Below the pieces are notes generated by a model. The model worked only from the letters and a program-made list of their open reading frames with translations, made no database searches and was not told where the DNA came from. This document shows positions 18,202 through 26,116 of a stretch of DNA of 64,000 nucleotides, one piece after another. The DNA lies in NCBI RefSeq assembly GCF_040362765.1, contig NZ_BAABWK010000001.1, positions 1,403,501 to 1,467,500 on the forward strand, read 5' to 3'. Made by a program: the position numbers and the translations under genes. Within the stretch, counting starts at the first letter, position 1, and each line of letters opens with the position of its first letter. The stretch is from Pyruvatibacter sp. HU-CL02332. Its GTDB lineage: Bacteria; Pseudomonadota; Alphaproteobacteria; CGMCC-115125.

Positions 18202-18261
18202 GCCCCTATGACCTGGATGCGAACACCACCGGACCCCGTCCGGCTCACTCGATATAGGGGC
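18202..18261 (-). promoter_or_regulatory. Structured 5' leader of the tiny-gene transcript
   Basis: An 8-bp stem GCCCCTAT/ATAGGGGC (18254-18261 with 18202-18209) closes about 44 bases that hold a second perfect hairpin CCGGAC-GGG-GTCCGG (18229-18243). It begins about 35 bases before the start of tiny gene A on the minus strand. A structured leader is suggested; ligand or protein control is not known. Confidence 0.4.
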
Positions 18262-18277
18262 ACTCTAAATGAAAAAC

Positions 18278-18303
18278 AATGAACGCTTCGCAAATTGTTC
18301 ATT
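18278..18303. promoter_or_regulatory. Inverted repeat upstream of the tiny-gene transcript
   Basis: AATGAAC (18278-18284) and GTTCATT (18297-18303) are perfect 7-bp arms with a 12-base spacer, in the expected promoter region of the tiny genes. A weak minus-strand promoter (TTGCGA, 17 bases, ATTTAG) overlaps it. It could be bound by the TetR protein encoded immediately upstream. Confidence 0.35.
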
Positions 18304-18482
18304 CTTTAGACGCGGTCGAATGATGCCGATAACACACTGAAAAATAAGGAATAATTGGACTTGAAGGCCGATTCCAGAAGTGGACCACAGCGGACCATGC
18401 ATGGCAGGAATGCGCAAAATGCCGATTTTTCAACCGAATTTCAGCCCGGCTCAAATCACAGGCACATCGTGAAAATCAGGCG

Positions 18483-19133
18483 TCAGCCGGTCTTCTGGAC
18501 ATTGTCTTCGTCGGCCTGCGGGCGTTCACCGCCCACAAACAGGGTGCGATCCGGGCATAGCCCGCCCAGCACCAGGTCAAAAACCCCGGACAGTTCCCTC
18601 TCGAGATTGTCCAGCGTCAGCCGCGACCAGAGCTGCGGATAGCTGAACTTCATGGTGGCGGACTGAATCATCTCCGCCGTGAAGTTCACATCATTGGTGG
18701 CGAACTCGCCCAGCTCGCGGCCATTGGCGATGATCTCCATCATGATGGAGCGTTCCCGTTCCAGCATGTCCGTGGAGAATGTCGGCCGTTCCGCTGATAC
18801 CGTGTGTGCCAGCTCGATGATCTTGGGATCTTTTTCAAGGTTCGTGTAGGTCATGCGCAGCTTGCCAAACAGATAGTCCCGCATGGCCTGCGTGGCGCTC
18901 TTGCCCGGTGCACGGATGGCTTTGGCAAGCTCTTCCATGGTCTCGACCGTCGCCCGGCTTGCAATTTCCTCGGCAAGATCGAGCTTGCCCTGAAAAAAGC
19001 GATAGAGATTGCCCGGTGACATGTCACAGTCCCGCGCGATCTCAGCCATTGTGGTCTTGCCGTACCCGTAGTGGAGAAACCGCTCCCGCGCCGCCTCCAA
19101 TATACGTTCCCTGATGTCGTCTTTTTCTGTCAT
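18483..19133 (-). CDS. TetR/AcrR family transcriptional regulator
   Basis: The 216-residue protein has the TetR DNA-binding domain: RILEAARERFLHYGYGKTTMAEIARDCDMSPGNLYRFFQGKLDLAEEI at about residues 9-57. A ligand domain with no obvious relatives follows. The ATG at 19133 gives the canonical TetR N-terminus; a TTG 36 bases upstream is possible. It is divergent from gpsA, and the gap contains TGAAT-N12-ATTCA. Downstream on the same strand lie the two tiny membrane genes, which it may control. The inducer is unknown. Confidence 0.88.
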   Translation of the reverse strand: MTEKDDIRERILEAARERFLHYGYGKTTMAEIARDCDMSPGNLYRFFQGKLDLAEEIASRATVETMEELAKAIRAPGKSATQAMRDYLFGKLRMTYTNLEKDPKIIELAHTVSAERPTFSTDMLERERSIMMEIIANGRELGEFATNDVNFTAEMIQSATMKFSYPQLWSRLTLDNLERELSGVFDLVLGGLCPDRTLFVGGERPQADEDNVQKTG

Positions 19134-19204
19134 GACCTGCGAGTGTAAGGTGCGAGAATGAATAATCAACGAACCATTCAGTCAAAACAGGTTTCATCCC
19201 CCCA

Positions 19205-20215
19205 ATGACCGTCGCAGACCCAAAAATCCACAGCATCGGCATCATTGGCGCAGGCGCCTGGGGCACGGCCCTGGCAAGCATTGCAGCACGGGCCGGCCGG
19301 GACGTGACCCTGTGGGCCTACGAGCCTGAAGTGGCCGACGCGATCAACGCGACCCACGAGAACACCACGTATCTTCCCGGCATCGCGCTGGACGACAGCA
19401 TTCGCGCCACAACGGATCAGGACACTGTCGCCAAGGCGGATGCGGTTCTGCTCGTCTGCCCGGCCCAGACCATGCGAGGCGTTACGAGGGAGCTTGCCGC
19501 CAGCGTCAGCGCCGGGACACCGATCGCCATTTGCGCCAAGGGGATTGAGCAGTCCACAGGCAAACTGATGACGCAGGTTCTTGAAGAAACCGTGCCTCAC
19601 GCGATCCCCGCAGTCTTGTCAGGGCCCTCTTTTGCGGCAGACGTGGCCAGCGGATTGCCGACAGCGGTGACACTGGCTTGTGCAGATGAAGAAGTTGGCG
19701 CTGCATTCGTTGATGCCATCGGCATTCAGACGTTCCGTCCGTACCAGGCAACGGATCTTGTGGGTGCTGAAATCGGTGGGTCTGTCAAAAACGTGCTGGC
19801 CATTGCCTGCGGCATTGTTGAAGGCAAGAAGCTCGGCGCATCCGCCGCGGCCGCCCTGACAGCGCGAGGCTTTGCAGAACTCACACGGTTGGGCGTGGCA
19901 CTGGGCGCACGGGCCGAAACGCTAGGCGGCCTGTCCGGCCTTGGCGACCTCATCCTGACCTGCGGGTCACTGCAAAGCCGCAACATGTCTCTTGGCGCAG
20001 CCCTTGGCGAGGGGCGATCACTTGCGGACATCCTGGGTGAGCGCGTTTCCGTCGCTGAGGGCGTTGCAACGGCGCCGGCCGTCGTGGCTCTGGCCCGCAC
20101 CCATGGCGTGGAAATGCCGATCTGCGAAGCCGTTGCGTCCGTCGTCATGGGTCAGGCAAGCGTCGACGAAGCGATTACCGCTTTGCTGTCGCGTCCGTTC
20201 AAGCGCGAGGCCTAG
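19205..20215 (+). CDS. gpsA: Glycerol-3-phosphate dehydrogenase (NAD(P)+)
   Basis: The 336-residue enzyme reduces dihydroxyacetone phosphate to sn-glycerol 3-phosphate for phospholipid synthesis. It has the nucleotide motif [14 protein letters not shown], the segment [12 protein letters not shown], the [17 protein letters not shown] active-site stretch and the GLGDLILTC motif. Length is as usual for GpsA. In many alphaproteobacteria it follows tsaD directly; here about 1.9 kb of other genes separates them. Confidence 0.96.
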   Translation: MTVADPKIHSIGIIGAGAWGTALASIAARAGRDVTLWAYEPEVADAINATHENTTYLPGIALDDSIRATTDQDTVAKADAVLLVCPAQTMRGVTRELAASVSAGTPIAICAKGIEQSTGKLMTQVLEETVPHAIPAVLSGPSFAADVASGLPTAVTLACADEEVGAAFVDAIGIQTFRPYQATDLVGAEIGGSVKNVLAIACGIVEGKKLGASAAAALTARGFAELTRLGVALGARAETLGGLSGLGDLILTCGSLQSRNMSLGAALGEGRSLADILGERVSVAEGVATAPAVVALARTHGVEMPICEAVASVVMGQASVDEAITALLSRPFKREA

Positions 20216-20631
20216 TTCTTAGCGGGGCGCCACATGGGCCCAACGATCATCAGCAGCACAAGAATGTTCCAGACGGCATTTTGCCAGGCACCCGATGCAA
20301 TCGAACCCGCGCTGTCCAGAAAGAACCACGCCAGCGCCCCGACCAGCAAAGACTTACGCACGCCTTCCGGCTCGGCATCATAGACCCATACCGAAAGGCA
20401 CCAGATCATCACGCCCCAGCCAAACAGAAACCCGCCCAGCAGCGCCGACACGAAATGCATCGTTGGACCTTCATAGGTCTGCTGGCCGTCTACCGGCCAA
20501 ACCAGCACATCCAATGAAAAGCGAGCTACTTCAGAGTATTCCGGCATGGTTGCCAGAAAGGCGACCGGCCCGAATGAGGCGATCACAATCGCTGAAATCT
20601 TGAGCCAGAACTTGTGAAAGTCATGAGACAT
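20212..20631 (-). CDS. Conserved hypothetical membrane protein
   Basis: The 139-residue protein has about four membrane segments, with [23 protein letters not shown] in the middle and [17 protein letters not shown] at the end. I do not recognise a named family. The stop codon shares the CTAG with the gpsA stop, so the genes converge with no gap. Membrane location is the only firm statement. Confidence 0.7.
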   Translation of the reverse strand: MSHDFHKFWLKISAIVIASFGPVAFLATMPEYSEVARFSLDVLVWPVDGQQTYEGPTMHFVSALLGGFLFGWGVMIWCLSVWVYDAEPEGVRKSLLVGALAWFFLDSAGSIASGAWQNAVWNILVLLMIVGPMWRPAKN

Positions 20632-20791
20632 GGCGCTCTCCTGTTTCCATGAGGGTCAATTTTGTAGCAGGCGCTACATTTTGTCCAGCCCCTGGATCTG
20701 TCTTTGCCTGCCGGCAGGACAACAGCTCGCTTGCATGCGCCCCGCCGGTCGCGCATCTTGCCTGCCGAACCGACACACAAGGACACGCCTC

Positions 20792-21070
20792 ATGCTTTTT
20801 GCCCTCACCTGCATCGACAAACCCGACAGCGAAGCCCTGCGCCTTGCCAATCGCGACGCGCATCTCGCCTATTGGGGCGAAACCGGCAAGGTCAAACTGG
20901 GCGGCCCCTTCACGGATGATGCAGGCGAACACATGGAAGGGTCGTTCCTGGTCATCGACGTGGCAGACCGGGCTGAAGCAGAGCATCTGCAGGCCGAAGA
21001 TCCCTATCAGACAGCCGGGCTGTTTGCGCGCGTCGACATCCGTGCGTGGAAGTGGCTGCTGGGCAACTAG
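20792..21070 (+). CDS. YciI family protein (first copy)
   Basis: The 92-residue protein is a YciI/YCII domain of dimeric ferredoxin-like fold. RDAHLAYWGETGKVKLGGPFTDD contains the conserved His, and AEDPYQTAGLFARVDIRAWKW is the family C-terminus. AAGGA 8 bases upstream fixes the ATG at 20792. YciI proteins may have a His-Asp catalytic pair, but the physiological reaction is unknown. It is followed two bases later by a second YciI copy and then an EVE gene, a typical alphaproteobacterial order. Confidence 0.9.
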   Translation: MLFALTCIDKPDSEALRLANRDAHLAYWGETGKVKLGGPFTDDAGEHMEGSFLVIDVADRAEAEHLQAEDPYQTAGLFARVDIRAWKWLLGN

Positions 21071-21072
21071 CC

Positions 21073-21396
21073 ATGGCGCAGAACAATCGCCTGTGGATCG
21101 TGCTGGGCACCGACTATCCCGACAATCTGGAAAAGCGCATGGCCGCGCGGTCAGCACACTTTGCCTATTGGGATAATCAGAAGGACGCGGATGGCAAAGC
21201 CATCATGCAGATGGGAGGCCCCGTCACCGATGAGCCCGGAGACCGGATGATCGGATCGATGTTCCTGTTGCGCCTGCCCACGCTGGCTCAGGCGCAGGCC
21301 CTGCTGGCAGAAGACCCCTATGTCACCCAGGGCGTATTTGAAACCTATGAGATCAGACCCTGGAAATGGCTGGTCGGAACGCCGGAGAATGTCTGA
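21073..21396 (+). CDS. YciI family protein (second copy)
   Basis: The 107-residue protein shares the YciI layout with its neighbour: SAHFAYWDNQKDADGKAIMQMGGPVTDEPGDR, then AEDPYVTQGVFETYEIRPWKW. An extra short loop follows the conserved His. It starts two bases after the stop of the first copy, and its stop overlaps the EVE start (TGATG), so the three are co-translated. A heterodimer of the two copies is possible but not shown. Confidence 0.88.
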   Translation: MAQNNRLWIVLGTDYPDNLEKRMAARSAHFAYWDNQKDADGKAIMQMGGPVTDEPGDRMIGSMFLLRLPTLAQAQALLAEDPYVTQGVFETYEIRPWKWLVGTPENV

Positions 21397-21824
21397 TGGC
21401 CTATTGGCTCTTTAAATCCGAACCCGGAACATGGTCATGGGATGATCAGGTCAAGTGCGGCGCCAAGGGCACCGAGTGGGACGGCGTGCGCAACTACATG
21501 GCCAACAACTTCATGAAAGAGATGAAGATTGGCGACAAGGGCTTCTTCTACCACTCGGTGAATGAAAAGCAGGTCGTTGGCATCGTCGAGGTCATCGGTG
21601 AGCACGTGATGGACCCGACCGACGCCAAGGGAAAATTCGGCATGGTGCAGCTCAAGGCTGTAGAGCCCGTGCCAAACTTCGTGACCCTCGCAGACATCAA
21701 AGGCGACCCAGCCCTCGAAGACATGGTGCTGGTCAAGAACTCACGTCTTTCTGTCCAGCCGGTCACGCCCGCTGAGTGGAAAAAGGTCTGCGCCATGGGT
21801 GGCTTGAAGAAAGCGCCTAAGTAG
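21396..21824 (+). CDS. EVE domain-containing protein
   Basis: The 142-residue protein is a single EVE domain (PUA-like fold), recognisable from AYWLFKSEPGTWSWDDQ, GVRNYMANNFMKEMKIGDKGFFYHS and the C-terminal LVKNSRLSVQPVTPAEW. EVE and the related YTH domains bind modified bases in RNA or DNA. Stand-alone bacterial copies have been suggested to act on modified nucleic acids, but no role is proven. The ATG at 21396 overlaps the preceding stop. Confidence 0.93.
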   Translation: MAYWLFKSEPGTWSWDDQVKCGAKGTEWDGVRNYMANNFMKEMKIGDKGFFYHSVNEKQVVGIVEVIGEHVMDPTDAKGKFGMVQLKAVEPVPNFVTLADIKGDPALEDMVLVKNSRLSVQPVTPAEWKKVCAMGGLKKAPK

Positions 21825-22248
21825 CCGCGCGTTCGCCGAGACTTTCAAAGAAACGCAGCAGATACCCGTCAGGATCAGCAACCGCAAACTGCCGGTTGCC
21901 GCGTTCCATATTGTCCGCCCGATACCACTTGTCTTCTAGCGGCAGATAGAGCGCCACATCAGCCTCCGCAAGCCTTGCCAGTATCGGCGAGACGGCATCG
22001 ACCTCGATCTGAAAGTTCACCCCACGCCCGAATGGCTTATCAAGCACCGCGCCATCAACGGCAAAGGTACGACCCTTGTCCCCTTGATCCAGCATCACCT
22101 GCGCGGCACCCAGCTCCAGAAAGCCGAAGCCTTCTTCGGGTCTTTGATAGCGGACGGAAAATCCCAGCAGGTCACGATAGAAGGCGACGCTGGTGGCGTA
22201 GTCACTGACGGTGAGTTCGGGGACAAGAGTATTTTGCACGGCGTCCAT
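21817..22248 (-). CDS. VOC family (glyoxalase/bleomycin-resistance-like) protein
   Basis: The 143-residue protein has the vicinal-oxygen-chelate pattern of two beta-alpha-beta units. LTVSDYATSVAFYRDLLGFSV opens the first and RQFAVADPDGYLLRFFESLGE closes the second. It may be a metal-dependent lyase or dioxygenase, or a drug-binding protein. An upstream in-frame ATG at 22299 would add 17 residues encoded by a 15-base tandem repeat, so the start is uncertain. The stop overlaps the end of the EVE gene. Confidence 0.85.
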   Translation of the reverse strand: MDAVQNTLVPELTVSDYATSVAFYRDLLGFSVRYQRPEEGFGFLELGAAQVMLDQGDKGRTFAVDGAVLDKPFGRGVNFQIEVDAVSPILARLAEADVALYLPLEDKWYRADNMERGNRQFAVADPDGYLLRFFESLGERAAT

Positions 22249-22268
22249 TCCTGATGTCTGCTGTCCTC

Positions 22269-22312
22269 TGGCCTGATGTTCTATGGCCTGATGTCCCATG
22301 GCTGATGTAAGA
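22269..22312. repeat. Imperfect 15-base tandem repeat at the VOC gene start
   Basis: Three copies occur: TGGCCTGATGTTCTA (22269-22283), TGGCCTGATGTCCCA (22284-22298) and a diverged TGGCTGATGTAAGA (22299-22312). Read on the minus strand in the VOC frame it would give five-residue repeats (GHQA, EHQA). Confidence 0.7.
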
Positions 22313-22325
22313 GGGACATTCTATA

Positions 22326-22847
22326 GTGGCCCGCCATTCACTGGACCCTTATCGCAGCATGACGATCCTCAAGCCACCACCCTTGCCCCTCACTGACGGC
22401 TGCCAGTGCGGCGCCGTGCGCTACACGATTTCAGGCCCGCCGGTCGTCTTCTATCTGTGCCATTGCACCGAGTGCCAGAAGCAGACCTCAAGCGCCTTCG
22501 GCGAAAGCCTGAGGGTGCAGCGTGCGGACTTTGAGATGGAAGGGCCAACAAAAGTCTTCCTGCGCCCCATCTCAAAGGGCGGTCATCAGACCTGCACATT
22601 CTGCGAGACCTGCGGCACACGACTGACCCATCAACGCCCCGGCTATGGCGACAAACTGAACGTCAAGGCCGGCACCCTGGATCATGCATCCTGGCTCGTG
22701 CCCGCGGGACATATCTGGGCATCCTCAAAGCAGGCACATGTCACCATTCGTGCGGATGAACTGACCTATCCACACCAGCCGGAAGCAGATGCTGATCTGG
22801 AAGCCCGGTGGCAGGCAATGACGCCCACCTGGTACCCGGCCACATGA
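22326..22847 (+). CDS. GFA (CENP-V/Gfa-like) family protein
   Basis: The protein has the two GFA zinc clusters: C26/C28 (GCQCGAV), C45/C47/C50 (CHCTEC) and C93/C96 (CETC). The GTG at 22326 has AGAGGGA 9 bases upstream; an ATG at 22359 is the alternative and would remove 11 residues without touching the domain. The stop overlaps the start of the Rieske gene (ATGA), which suggests the two products are made together. No substrate is known. Confidence 0.85.
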   Translation: MARHSLDPYRSMTILKPPPLPLTDGCQCGAVRYTISGPPVVFYLCHCTECQKQTSSAFGESLRVQRADFEMEGPTKVFLRPISKGGHQTCTFCETCGTRLTHQRPGYGDKLNVKAGTLDHASWLVPAGHIWASSKQAHVTIRADELTYPHQPEADADLEARWQAMTPTWYPAT

Positions 22848-23233
22848 CGCCCAACCACATGCCAGCGGAACCTTGGCACACTCGCGCCGGCGCGCCGGCG
22901 CCCGGCACGCAGCTTTGCGCCCTGTCTGAGATTCGCGAACCCGGCGCCCGCGGCTTCTTGTTCGGCGAAGGCAAGGAGCGGTTTGACATGTTCGTCGTCC
23001 GGCGGGGCGACAGCGTCGTCGCCTATGTGAACGAATGCCCCCACGCCTTCACGCCGCTGGAAACCTGGCCGGACAAATTTCTGACGCTGGCCGAAGACGA
23101 AATCATCTGCTCCACCCATGGCGCACTCTTCAACATCGGCGATGGCCTGTGCACGTCCGGACCATGTACCGGCAAATCCCTCATTGCCATTCCGGTCATC
23201 ATAGATGATGGTATGATCACCATCAGCCAATAA
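22844..23233 (+). CDS. Rieske [2Fe-2S] domain protein
   Basis: The 129-residue protein is a stand-alone Rieske domain with ligands C65-P-H67 and C89-S-T-H92, spaced 21 residues apart. The usual disulphide cysteines of respiratory Rieske proteins are not apparent, so it resembles ferredoxin-type Rieske proteins of the nitrite-reductase small-subunit or dioxygenase class. No oxygenase subunit is adjacent. Coupling to the GFA gene by a 4-base overlap may mean they share a pathway. Confidence 0.87.
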   Translation: MTPNHMPAEPWHTRAGAPAPGTQLCALSEIREPGARGFLFGEGKERFDMFVVRRGDSVVAYVNECPHAFTPLETWPDKFLTLAEDEIICSTHGALFNIGDGLCTSGPCTGKSLIAIPVIIDDGMITISQ

Positions 23234-23273
23234 GGCAAACTACAAAATCGCACTGCCGGGGGAGATATACAAA

Positions 23274-23675
23274 ATGGACATTCTCATTAATCTGAACTGG
23301 CTGGCAGTGCTTGCTGCCGCGGTCGCAGGCTTTGCCACCGGTGCTGTCTGGTATGGCGTTTTTGCCAAGCCCTGGATGGCCGCTGCAGGCCTCACCGACG
23401 ACGACATTGAGCAGGAAGCCTCGACCTATATTTTTGCAGGTGTCCTGCAGATCGTCATGGCCATCACCATGGCCATCGTCATCGCACAGACAGGCATAGC
23501 GTCGTGGCTGAGTGGTGCCATCCTTGGCTTTGTGATCGGCATCGGCCTCGTGACAGCCAACAAGGCATTGAACGCAGCCTTTCAGGGCACCAGCCGCAAC
23601 CTAGTCATCATCGATGGCCTGCACGCGGCCGTCGCCTTTGCCTTCATGGGCGCGATCCTCGGCGGCTGGCAGTAA
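23274..23675 (+). CDS. DUF1761 family membrane protein
   Basis: The 133-residue protein has four membrane segments and the DUF1761 signature GAVWYGVFAKPWMAAAG near the N-terminus and GLHAAVAFAFMGAILGGW at the end. The function of the family is unknown. GGGGGAGATATACAAA upstream gives the ribosome site. Confidence 0.88.
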   Translation: MDILINLNWLAVLAAAVAGFATGAVWYGVFAKPWMAAAGLTDDDIEQEASTYIFAGVLQIVMAITMAIVIAQTGIASWLSGAILGFVIGIGLVTANKALNAAFQGTSRNLVIIDGLHAAVAFAFMGAILGGWQ

Positions 23676-23689
23676 CGCTCCTTCCGCAT

Positions 23690-23771
23690 CCCCGGACTTG
23701 ATCCGGGGTCCACTCTCGGCCGCTATGCAGTTGATCGTTTGCGAGTAGGCCCCGGATCAAGTCCGGGGACA
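23690..23771. repeat. REP-like inverted palindrome pair
   Basis: CCCCGGACTTGATCCGGGG (23690-23708) is itself a hairpin and is repeated in inverted form at 23749-23768. Similar CCGG-CTTGA-CCGG elements are widespread between genes in alphaproteobacteria. A related pair lies at 29978-30064. Confidence 0.8.
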
Positions 23772-23850
23772 CGAGGCCTGTGTGTTCTGCCCATAGTCCA
23801 TTTGACCCCGATCAAAGCATTTCTGCGGCATGCCGGGCATTGTCCGGCCC

Positions 23851-24348
23851 ATGACACGCAGTAAAACCCTCATCATCTTTTTCTCCCGCACCGGACGCAC
23901 CCGCCGACTGGCGCAGCGCCTTGCACAGCTTCTTGGTGCTGATATCGAGGAACTAGAATGCCCACGCTATCGCCTCGGCCTCTTTGGCTGGTGGCGCTAC
24001 CTGCGCGCGGGGTTCAACAGTGTTCAGGGCAATGTACCGCCCATCAAGGACCTGCAGAAGAACCCGGCAGACTACGACCGCATCCTGCTGGGCACGCCGA
24101 TCTGGACGAGCTATCCCTCGCTGCCGATGCGCGCGTTTCTCAGAGATACACCGGAGCTGCCTACAAGCGTCGCCGCCTTCCTCACCTATGGCGGACAGTC
24201 CGAGCCGGACAAAGCCTTTGACATGATGGCGGACATGCTCGGCCAACCAATCAAGCATCGTCTGGCGATCAAGACAGAGGACGGCAAGCTGCCGGACATG
24301 GACGCCAAGGCCGCCCGCTTCGCCAACATCCTTGAGAGTGACGCCTAG
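23851..24348 (+). CDS. Flavodoxin-like protein
   Basis: The 165-residue protein has a flavodoxin fold: the phosphate loop LIIFFSRTGRTRRLAQRLA at residues 6-24, YDRILLGTPIWTSYPSLPMRAFL, and the third loop AAFLTYGGQSEPDKAF. It should bind FMN and act as an electron carrier or quinone-type reductase. The start at 23851 gives the standard N-terminus; an ATG 21 bases upstream is possible. Its stop shares CTAG with the convergent creatininase-like gene. Confidence 0.86.
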   Translation: MTRSKTLIIFFSRTGRTRRLAQRLAQLLGADIEELECPRYRLGLFGWWRYLRAGFNSVQGNVPPIKDLQKNPADYDRILLGTPIWTSYPSLPMRAFLRDTPELPTSVAAFLTYGGQSEPDKAFDMMADMLGQPIKHRLAIKTEDGKLPDMDAKAARFANILESDA

Positions 24349-25091
24349 CTGGCGGCGAATGTTTCAAAACTGCTCTTCAGCCCGGTAACGGACAACGCCA
24401 CCAGCTTGCCGCCGTCTTCAGGGTTCGCAAGTGTCGGGTCTGACCCCATGCGGCCGTCAGGAAACTTGGTGCGATAGTCTTCCGCATCCGTGAACCGGCC
24501 ATTGGGCGCGATCTTGGGAGTGACCTCCGCCGTCTTGATCGAGTCCGGATAGGCCCATTGCGTCACCGCAACTTCAGATGGCGTCGCGTGGCTGCCATGT
24601 CCCTTGCCGTAGGTTTTCATGCACATGTCCATGACCGGCTTGTAGTCCCACCAATTGTCCAGCTTGCATTTGATCGGACCCCGGTTGGAAGCGTCACCCG
24701 CAAGCGAGCGGTCTGCATAAATCTCTGAGAAGGCCGCATTGATGGTGGCAATGTTGCCGCCATGACCGTTGAAGAACAGCACCCGCTCAAACCCGTGCAC
24801 CGCCAGCGACGACACCCAGTCGTGAATGGCCGCAATCATGGTGGAGGGCCGCAACGTCATTGACCCGGCAAAGCCCAGATGGTGCTGCGCGCAGCCTACG
24901 TTAAAGGTCGGCCCCACCAGAATGTCCGCGTCCTTCTGGGCCTCATGGGAGATGATCTCCGGACACAGCGCATCCGTGCCGATCAGCCCTGTCGGCCCAT
25001 GCTGCTCGGTCGAGCCGATGGGAATGACGATGGCTTTAGAGCGGGTCAGATAGTCATCGACTTCCTGCCAGGTGGAGTGGTGCAGCAGCAT
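24345..25091 (-). CDS. Creatininase family protein
   Basis: The 248-residue protein has the creatininase/MftE fold and its metal ligands: E and H in GSTEQHGP, D in IGTDALCP, and H in FFNGHGGN. It should be a metal-dependent amidohydrolase acting on a cyclic or linear amide. No creatine pathway or mycofactocin gene is nearby, so the substrate is open. The following GNAT gene is upstream by 5 bases on the same strand, suggesting one transcript. Confidence 0.87.
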   Translation of the reverse strand: MLLHHSTWQEVDDYLTRSKAIVIPIGSTEQHGPTGLIGTDALCPEIISHEAQKDADILVGPTFNVGCAQHHLGFAGSMTLRPSTMIAAIHDWVSSLAVHGFERVLFFNGHGGNIATINAAFSEIYADRSLAGDASNRGPIKCKLDNWWDYKPVMDMCMKTYGKGHGSHATPSEVAVTQWAYPDSIKTAEVTPKIAPNGRFTDAEDYRTKFPDGRMGSDPTLANPEDGGKLVALSVTGLKSSFETFAAS

Positions 25092-25096
25092 GTGGG

Positions 25097-25591
25097 TTAG
25101 CCCTTTATGAGATACTCAAATTCGATTTCGTCGCGAATGGGAATGCCCTTCTCGCCGGTCAGAGGAATTTCCGGCTTCAGCTTTCGGGCCTCCGCAATGG
25201 CATTGATGCCCACCCGCGCGATGGTCATCCCGATGACCTGATAGAACCCGATGGCGCGCAGATTGTCATTCGTCGTCACAAGATGCACGCGACGCACCCC
25301 CATGGTCCGCGCCATCTCAAACAGATCAAGCATCAGCGCGCGCCCGGTTCCCCGCACCGCGCCAGTTGCCGCAAGAGCGACAACCTCAAGCTCGTCGCCC
25401 TCAATCAGATAGGCAGCCACACCGGTAAATTCATCCCCCGACACGGCCACCCGCACCGGCAGCGTGAACGGATCAACCTTGCGCCCAAGGGACACCACAC
25501 TGTCTCCCCATTGCTGCCGCAGCAGGTCATGGGCATCACGCAGCAGCGCCTCGTCCGGGTCCTGAATGGCAATATGATCAGCAGTGGTCAT
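25097..25591 (-). CDS. GNAT family N-acetyltransferase
   Basis: The 164-residue protein has a GNAT core with EVVALAATGAVRGTGRALMLDLFEMA (acetyl-CoA loop) and LVTTNDNLRAIGFYQVIGM. The ATG at 25591 is taken because the extension further upstream reads over a divergent GNAT gene on the other strand. It probably forms an operon with the creatininase-like gene; starts of the two divergent GNATs are only 45 bases apart. Confidence 0.83.
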   Translation of the reverse strand: MTTADHIAIQDPDEALLRDAHDLLRQQWGDSVVSLGRKVDPFTLPVRVAVSGDEFTGVAAYLIEGDELEVVALAATGAVRGTGRALMLDLFEMARTMGVRRVHLVTTNDNLRAIGFYQVIGMTIARVGINAIAEARKLKPEIPLTGEKGIPIRDEIEFEYLIKG

Positions 25592-25636
25592 GCCCGACAG
25601 CTTGACCCAACTCACCGGGTTCCGGCAAATCACCCC

Positions 25637-26101
25637 ATGACAAAGATCACCATCAGACCCGCCACGCCTGACGACGCAGCGGCCATTGCCCGCGCCTTCA
25701 CGCCCGCCCGCGCCGCCATGCCCGGTGTGCCGGTGATTCACACAGCCGACGAAGATTTGTGGTTCATCACCCACAAGATGCTGCCTGAATGCTCGGTGGT
25801 GGTGGCAGAAGCTGGCGGCACCATCGCCGGCGTTGCCGCCTATACGGACGCTTGGCTTGAACAGCTCTATGTAGACCCGGCCCATCACCGAAAAGGCATC
25901 GGGCTGGCGCTGTTGACCCATGTGATGCGTGAACGCCCCCAAGGCCTTGAGCTATGGGTGTTCCAGAGCAACACCCCGGCCCGTGCCCTGTATGAATCCC
26001 AAGGCTTCCGCTGCGTCGAGATGACCGACGGACAAACCAATGAAGAAAAATGTCCCGATGCACGCTATAGCTGGCCGGGAACCAACCACTCACCTACCTG
26101 A
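25637..26101 (+). CDS. GNAT family N-acetyltransferase
   Basis: The 154-residue protein begins ITIRPATPDDAAAIARAF and carries the acetyl-CoA motif LYVDPAHHRKGIGLALLTHVM and the late motif NTPARALYESQGFRCVEMTDG, so it is a complete GNAT. The ATG at 25637 is chosen because upstream in-frame sequence runs antisense through the neighbouring GNAT. It precedes the CoA-transferase by 15 bases and may be co-transcribed with it. Confidence 0.85.
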   Translation: MTKITIRPATPDDAAAIARAFTPARAAMPGVPVIHTADEDLWFITHKMLPECSVVVAEAGGTIAGVAAYTDAWLEQLYVDPAHHRKGIGLALLTHVMRERPQGLELWVFQSNTPARALYESQGFRCVEMTDGQTNEEKCPDARYSWPGTNHSPT

Positions 26102-26116
26102 CACGGACCACGCACC

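Larger units (their letters stand above)
18167..18482. other. Intergenic region between TetR and tiny genes
   Basis: These 316 bases hold the structured leader and the inverted repeat listed separately. The part from 18304 to 18482 is AT-rich near 18330-18360 and shows no gene. No ribosome site and start pair with family likeness was found on either strand. Confidence 0.5.
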
